Below, one piece after another: positions 59,947 to 64,000 of a DNA stretch of 64,000 bases. The stretch covers positions 2,728,001-2,792,000 of the forward strand of contig OZ218957.1 in NCBI GenBank assembly GCA_965112735.1, read 5' to 3'. The notes below the pieces were generated by a model, which saw only the letters and a program-made list of their open reading frames with translations, searched no databases and was not told the origin of the DNA. The stretch is from Phaeosaccion multiseriatum (taxonomy: Eukaryota; Ochrophyta, other classes). The position numbers and the translations under genes were made by a program. The first letter of the stretch is position 1; every line of letters starts with the position of its first letter.

Positions 59947-60642
59947 TGTCTCACCGCCCCGGGGAACTTAGCCCTCGAGGTCGTGTCCCTCTGACTCATC
60001 AGTTCTTCCCATTGGAACAAAGTTGATACCAGCCAGGATCCTGTGGCGAACCGATCGTTCGTGTCGGGCCCGCTGGAGCGCTACGGCTAATCGTCGCCGA
60101 ATGACGCAAACAGCCCTCGCATAAGCCCTCAGGTCCAGATGTTCGTGCCCCCCAGCCATGTGGGTGGCGAGTGTTTTTATAAACATCTGTGCTGACGGGC
60201 CAAATGCACCTTGCTGTTCTATTGCAAAAGGGACAAGGTGGTACCTCGTGGGGTCATAGTGGATGTCCCCACCCTGGCCTTCCATGCCTACCTGTGGCAC
60301 CCCATACCTGGTCCGCTTGGTCGCTTCAGCCTTCTTGGCTGCCGCGAGTGCCTCCTTCGATGCCTTGGCCCGGTTGGTGGTGTTGGTGGCATCTGTGAGC
60401 GTGACGTCGATCATGAGGGACTTGTGGCCGTCGCCATATTCATGATCGGACGGAAGCTCAAACATCCTGGGGGGAGTCACGATGTCCATCTCCATCTGCT
60501 TGGCCACGTGGGCGTCACTCCTCACGGCGTTGCTCCCCCCTCTCCCTCGTCGCGGGGTGACCGTTCTTGCCCTCATGAAGAAGGGGAAGCCGGTGTTCTG
60601 GACGATCCCTCTGCCCAGGCCCTGAGAAAGATCGAATCCGGC
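59844..60642 (-). mobile_element. 5'-truncated retroelement (non-LTR-like C-terminal ORF and tail)
   Basis: A minus-strand frame open from about 60642 to the TAA at 59968 (ATG 60576, 202 residues) carries the pattern seen at the C-terminus of many reverse-transcriptase polyproteins of protists and algae. It has R-P/D...MEMDIVTPPRMFELP, then SLMIDVTLTDATNTTNRAKA, AAAKKAEATKRTRYG, YHLVPFAIEQQGAFGPSAQM and FIKTLATHMAGG. The reverse transcriptase itself is missing, as in 5'-truncated LINE insertions. Downstream of the stop is a tandemly repeated 60-bp tail (59844-59946). No target-site duplication could be fixed by eye. The family assignment rests on pattern memory only. Confidence 0.6.
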
Positions 60643-60713
60643 TCACAGATCACAATCCCTTGCCTGCATTCCTGCTCCCTTTTTTCCCCTCTTTGACAAC
60701 GCCGTTCACGACC

Positions 60714-62998
60714 ATGGCGGGCCGCTTCGAGAGAGGAGAAAAGCTTGGAGAGGGAACATGGGGGGTCGTCACTCTGGGGGTGAGTGCGCGGGGCCCTTCT
60801 TCCCCTCCTCCGTCTCAGGGCGGCTCGATAACTCACTCCTCCCACCTCCCTCCTTCCTTCTCTCTCGCCCTCTCTCCTCCCCCCCCCCTGACCCTCGCCT
60901 AACCTCTATATCGTATGAAGGTGGAGAAGACAACGGGGCGTAAAGTGGCTCTGAAGAAGATCGGCATGGGCGCGTATCGAGACGGGGTCAACTTTACAGC
61001 GTTGAGGGAGGTCCGGCTGCTGCAGGAGATAAAGCACCCTAATATCATCGAGGTTAGAAGAGAGAGAGAGAGAGAAGAGAGGAGAGGGAGAGGGAGATGG
61101 TGAATGAGAGAGAGTGTGCGAGAGAGGGACAGAGGACGAAAGGAGAGGGAGGGTTTGTGTGAGAGAGAGAGTGTGCGAGAGAGGTAGAGAGGAGAGGGAG
61201 AGTGCGTGAGAGATGTGTGCAGAGAGAAAAATAAAGAGAGCGTGAAGATGCCATCTGTGTCGACCCTTAGGGTATTGGCACTATCGCGTGTGAGTGGGCG
61301 TGCCTGTCCCTCCTCCTCACGTTCTCTCTCCGCCTCCTCCTCCTCCTCCTCCTTCTGGTGCAGCTGGTTGACGTGTTCACTGGTCACGATCACATCACAC
61401 TTGTCTTCGACTATTGCGCCACTGACATGGAACACATCATTGAGGACAAGGTGAGCGCATGTGGGGGGGGTGGGGTGGGAGAGAGAAGGAGAGGGAGTGC
61501 CTACATGATTGAGGATTATCTCCCCCTCTAACACCTACACCAGCATCTCCTCACCTCCTCTTCCATATTCCTCTACCAAACGAAACAGAGTCTCGTGCTG
61601 AGCCCTGCTCACGTCAAGGGCCACATGCTGCAGCTCCTGTCCGCCGTGGAGCACTGCCACTCACACTGGATCCTGCACAGAGACCTCAAGCCCAACAACT
61701 GCCTCTACCTCTCCGATGGGACGCTCAAACTTGCCGACTTCGGCCTCGCCAGGACCTTCGGCAGGTACACATGATGATCAGGCACTCAGTCAGTCAGTCA
61801 GTCAGTCAGTCAGTGAGTAGGTCAGTCTCCGAGGGGGTCAGTCAGTCAGCGTGTGTGTGCATGTGTGTATGTGTGTGTGCGCGTACGTGCGCGATTCCGT
61901 CTGCTCTACCCACACACCTCTTATTCTGTCCTGCCTATGTACCTGTATCGTGCGTTCCCATACACCTCTACCTCCACCCTGCCCATACACCTCCACTCTA
62001 CCCATACACCTCCACCCACAACAGCCCGGGCCGTCTCCTTTCCCCGCAGATGTGCACTCTCTGGTACCGCCCGCCGGAGCTGCTCTTTGGATCCCGTGAG
62101 TACGGCCCCGGGGTGGACGTGTGGGGGGTGGGATGTGTGTTTGCGGAGCTCATGATGAGAAGGCCGCTGTTTCAGCAGAACTCCCCTTCAGAGCTGCAGC
62201 AGTTACAGAAGACGTTTCAGATCATGGGCACGCCTGTGCCGAGCAAGTGGAAGGTGAGGATGGGGGGTTGGGAGGGGGTAGGGGTGAGGGAAAGTGAGCG
62301 TATTATGGTGCGTGGGGGTGGGGGGTGGATTGGTGGGTGGGGGGTTGCGTGTGAGTGTGTGCGTTTTTGTGTGTGTGTGTGTTGTCTGGTGTTTGTGCTT
62401 TATCACAACCTCATGTTCCACCGTACCGCATAGAACAAAAGCGCCCGCAAACCACACATGCATTCATGTACGTACCCTCGTACTCACGCACCCACCCACC
62501 CATCCCTTCCTTCCCCACCCACCCACCCACTTCCTTGCCCACTCCCTCTCTCTCTCACTCTCTCTCTCTCACATGCACCCACCCATATACCCACCCATAT
62601 ACCCACTCATCCACCAACCCAACCCAACCCAGGACATGGGCTCCCTCCCCTCCTTCGTGGAGTTCGTGCCCCAGCCACCCGTCGATTTCTCCACCTTCCT
62701 CACCGCCATCAGCGCAGAGGCCATGGACCTCCTTCAGCAGATGCTCCGCCTCAATCCTAGTGACCGTATTTGTGCTTCGCAGGCTTTGAGCCACGACTAT
62801 TTCAAGACCAGACCAGAGGCCTCCCCGCCAGGGGATCTTCCGCTCCCTGTTGCTGCCCCTGCCCCTACCGCTTCGTTGTCGGCACCGCCGCCGCAACAGC
62901 AGCAGCCTGGCGGCGACGACGTACAAGGGAAGCACCAACAGCAGCAGCAGGGAGGCACCACCGCTGCCAAGCCCTCAGTCAAGTCTCCCGCGTACTAG
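60714..62998 (+). CDS. CDK7: CDK7-type CDK-activating / TFIIH kinase
   Basis: Six exons: 60714..60779, 60921..61052, 61364..61450, 61589..61764, 62025..62253, 62633..62998 (351 residues, all phases consistent). Landmarks: [47 protein letters not shown] (the CDK7-type version of the PSTAIRE helix), [80 protein letters not shown]7 phosphorylates the RNA polymerase II tail and activates other CDKs. The acceptor at ACAACAG|C (62025), not the CCGCAG 25 bases later, is chosen because it alone keeps the frame. It gives T-loop [16 protein letters not shown], the same length as human CDK7, with Ser at the activating Thr position. The tail is Pro/Gln-rich. Confidence 0.92.
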
Positions 62999-64000
62999 AC
63001 TGCCTCGGAGTGATCCCCACTCTCTCCTCCCCTCCTCCCCTCCCCTCCACCACCCCCCGCGGAGAGCCGGGGTGGCCGGTGTTGAAAGGCGCGAGAAGAA
63101 CGAGAGAAAGAGAGAAAGAGACGAGATGGACTTCTTCCTCCTCTTTTCTCTCGCACGGAACACCAACCCGAGGAACCGCCCGCAAGGGAGGGGTATGGGG
63201 TACGGGCATGGAGTGACGCCCCCCCCCCCCCCCGGAGAATGGAGGCAGGGAGGAGAAAGGGCTCTCCCGCCCGTGCCTTCCTGTATCTTTGCGGCCCCTG
63301 TCGGTGGTGGAAGGGTCAACGGAAGGTTCCGTGGCCAATGAGGAGGGCAAAGCAGCCGCGGGGTTTTTGTCGTCTTTCTTCTGTGCATTGGAGCGGAGAT
63401 GGACGGGGTGAGAAGCAGGCAGGCAAAGAGGGAGTGGATGGACAGTCTGAACAGCTCGCTCATGAGGCGTCAGCGCCTCCCTCCTCTCTGGAGGGGTGCG
63501 GTGTGGCGGCAACGCAAGCATGGAGATCGGAGGGGTTAAGGGGGATGCCGATGAGGAGCAGCAGGATAAGCACTTCGTGATCCAACACGAGGACATGAGC
63601 ACCACACAACAGCAGTAGCACAACAGCAGCTACAGCAGCAACAACACAACAGCAGCAACAGCATCAGCAGCAGCAGCAGCAGCACGGAAAAGACGCCGAA
63701 TGGAAGGGCCGAGTTTGTATCTCGAGTTTGTATCTCGAGTTTGTATCTCGCTCTCTTGTGGGCCTATGCAGCAGCATCCATCCCTCCCTCCCTCCCTCCC
63801 TCCCTCCCTGCCCTGCCCACCCACGCCCATGGGCTTCCAACTGGAGGAGGGAATGGCCGCAGAGAGGGATTGTGATGATAGGTGACGAAGGATGGATGAG
63901 CGCAGAGCACAGATACACACACCAAAGGATGAGCACAGCCACACACACCAAAGGATGAGCACAGCCACACACACCAAAGGATGAGCACAGCCACACACGC
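62999..64000. other. 3' flank of CDK7, repeats only
   Basis: 1 kb with a C16 run (63220-63235), CAGCAR repeats (63610-63683), three copies of a 13-bp unit GAGTTTGTATCTC (63714-63750), CCCT repeats (63779-63811) and the 26-bp array at the right edge. A minus-strand frame (63623..62979) overlaps the CDK7 end and is not supported. If alternation holds, the next gene should lie on the minus strand beyond the edge. Confidence 0.5.
63911..64000. repeat. 26-bp tandem array running off the window
   Basis: CCAAAGGATGAGCACAGCCA plus CACACA repeats with an exact 26-base period (unit starts near 63923, 63949, 63975), with a diverged leading copy. The array continues beyond the edge, so its copy number is unknown. 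Confidence 0.95.

Overview
The window is nuclear DNA of a eukaryote. It is GC-rich, its genes are split by GT-AG introns, and microsatellites (CAG, GGGA/CCCT, GAGT, CTA) fill introns, spacers and even exons. The gene set points to a flagellated, probably photosynthetic stramenopile-like protist: a class I HMG-CoA reductase (argues against a green alga), a mitochondrial FadE-type acyl-CoA dehydrogenase, a CEP350-like centrosomal giant and a CDK20-like ciliary kinase, a protein with a heterokont-style bipartite plastid leader, and algal F-box/ankyrin proteins. The lineage call is inference. Exon models were built by hand from splice sites and reading phase, so single-base errors are possible. 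Most ATG choices replace non-ATG ORF starts.

Layout, left to right, with strand: unrecognised partial gene (-); TAF5 (+); HMG-CoA reductase (-); mitochondrial phosphate carrier (+); FAM210/DUF1279 protein (-); putative plastid-lumen protein (+); FadE-like acyl-CoA dehydrogenase (-); DUSP-domain protein with Cys-rich tail (+); four F-box/ankyrin paralogues A(-, decayed) B(+) C(-) D(+); CEP350-like protein of about 4,400 residues (-); CNNM/DUF21-CBS transporter (+); UDP-N-acetylglucosamine pyrophosphorylase (-); membrane-anchored alpha/beta hydrolase (+); CDK20 (-); CDK7 (+). All 18 genes alternate strand without exception, so every spacer is either a shared divergent promoter region or a convergent terminator region.

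Two layers of structure lie on top of the genes. First, a 9-nt cassette TTGGTGATA embedded in CAG repeats recurs through the window in both orientations. It is densest inside the CEP350-like gene, where it is translated in three different frames. Second, the ankyrin family has been copied repeatedly: A/B and C/D look like a duplicated divergent gene pair, degraded ankyrin 3' ends lie at 15.7 and 49.6 kb, and fragments of the CNNM 3' end lie beside ankyrin genes at 24.1 and 27.4 kb. A 5'-truncated retroelement lies between the head-to-head CDK genes, and a 48-bp piece of a related element lies between ankyrin genes A and B.

Functionally this is a mixed housekeeping stretch (transcription, mevalonate pathway, beta-oxidation, sugar-nucleotide synthesis, mitochondrial and metal transport, cell cycle and cilia) interrupted by one recently rearranged ankyrin cluster.
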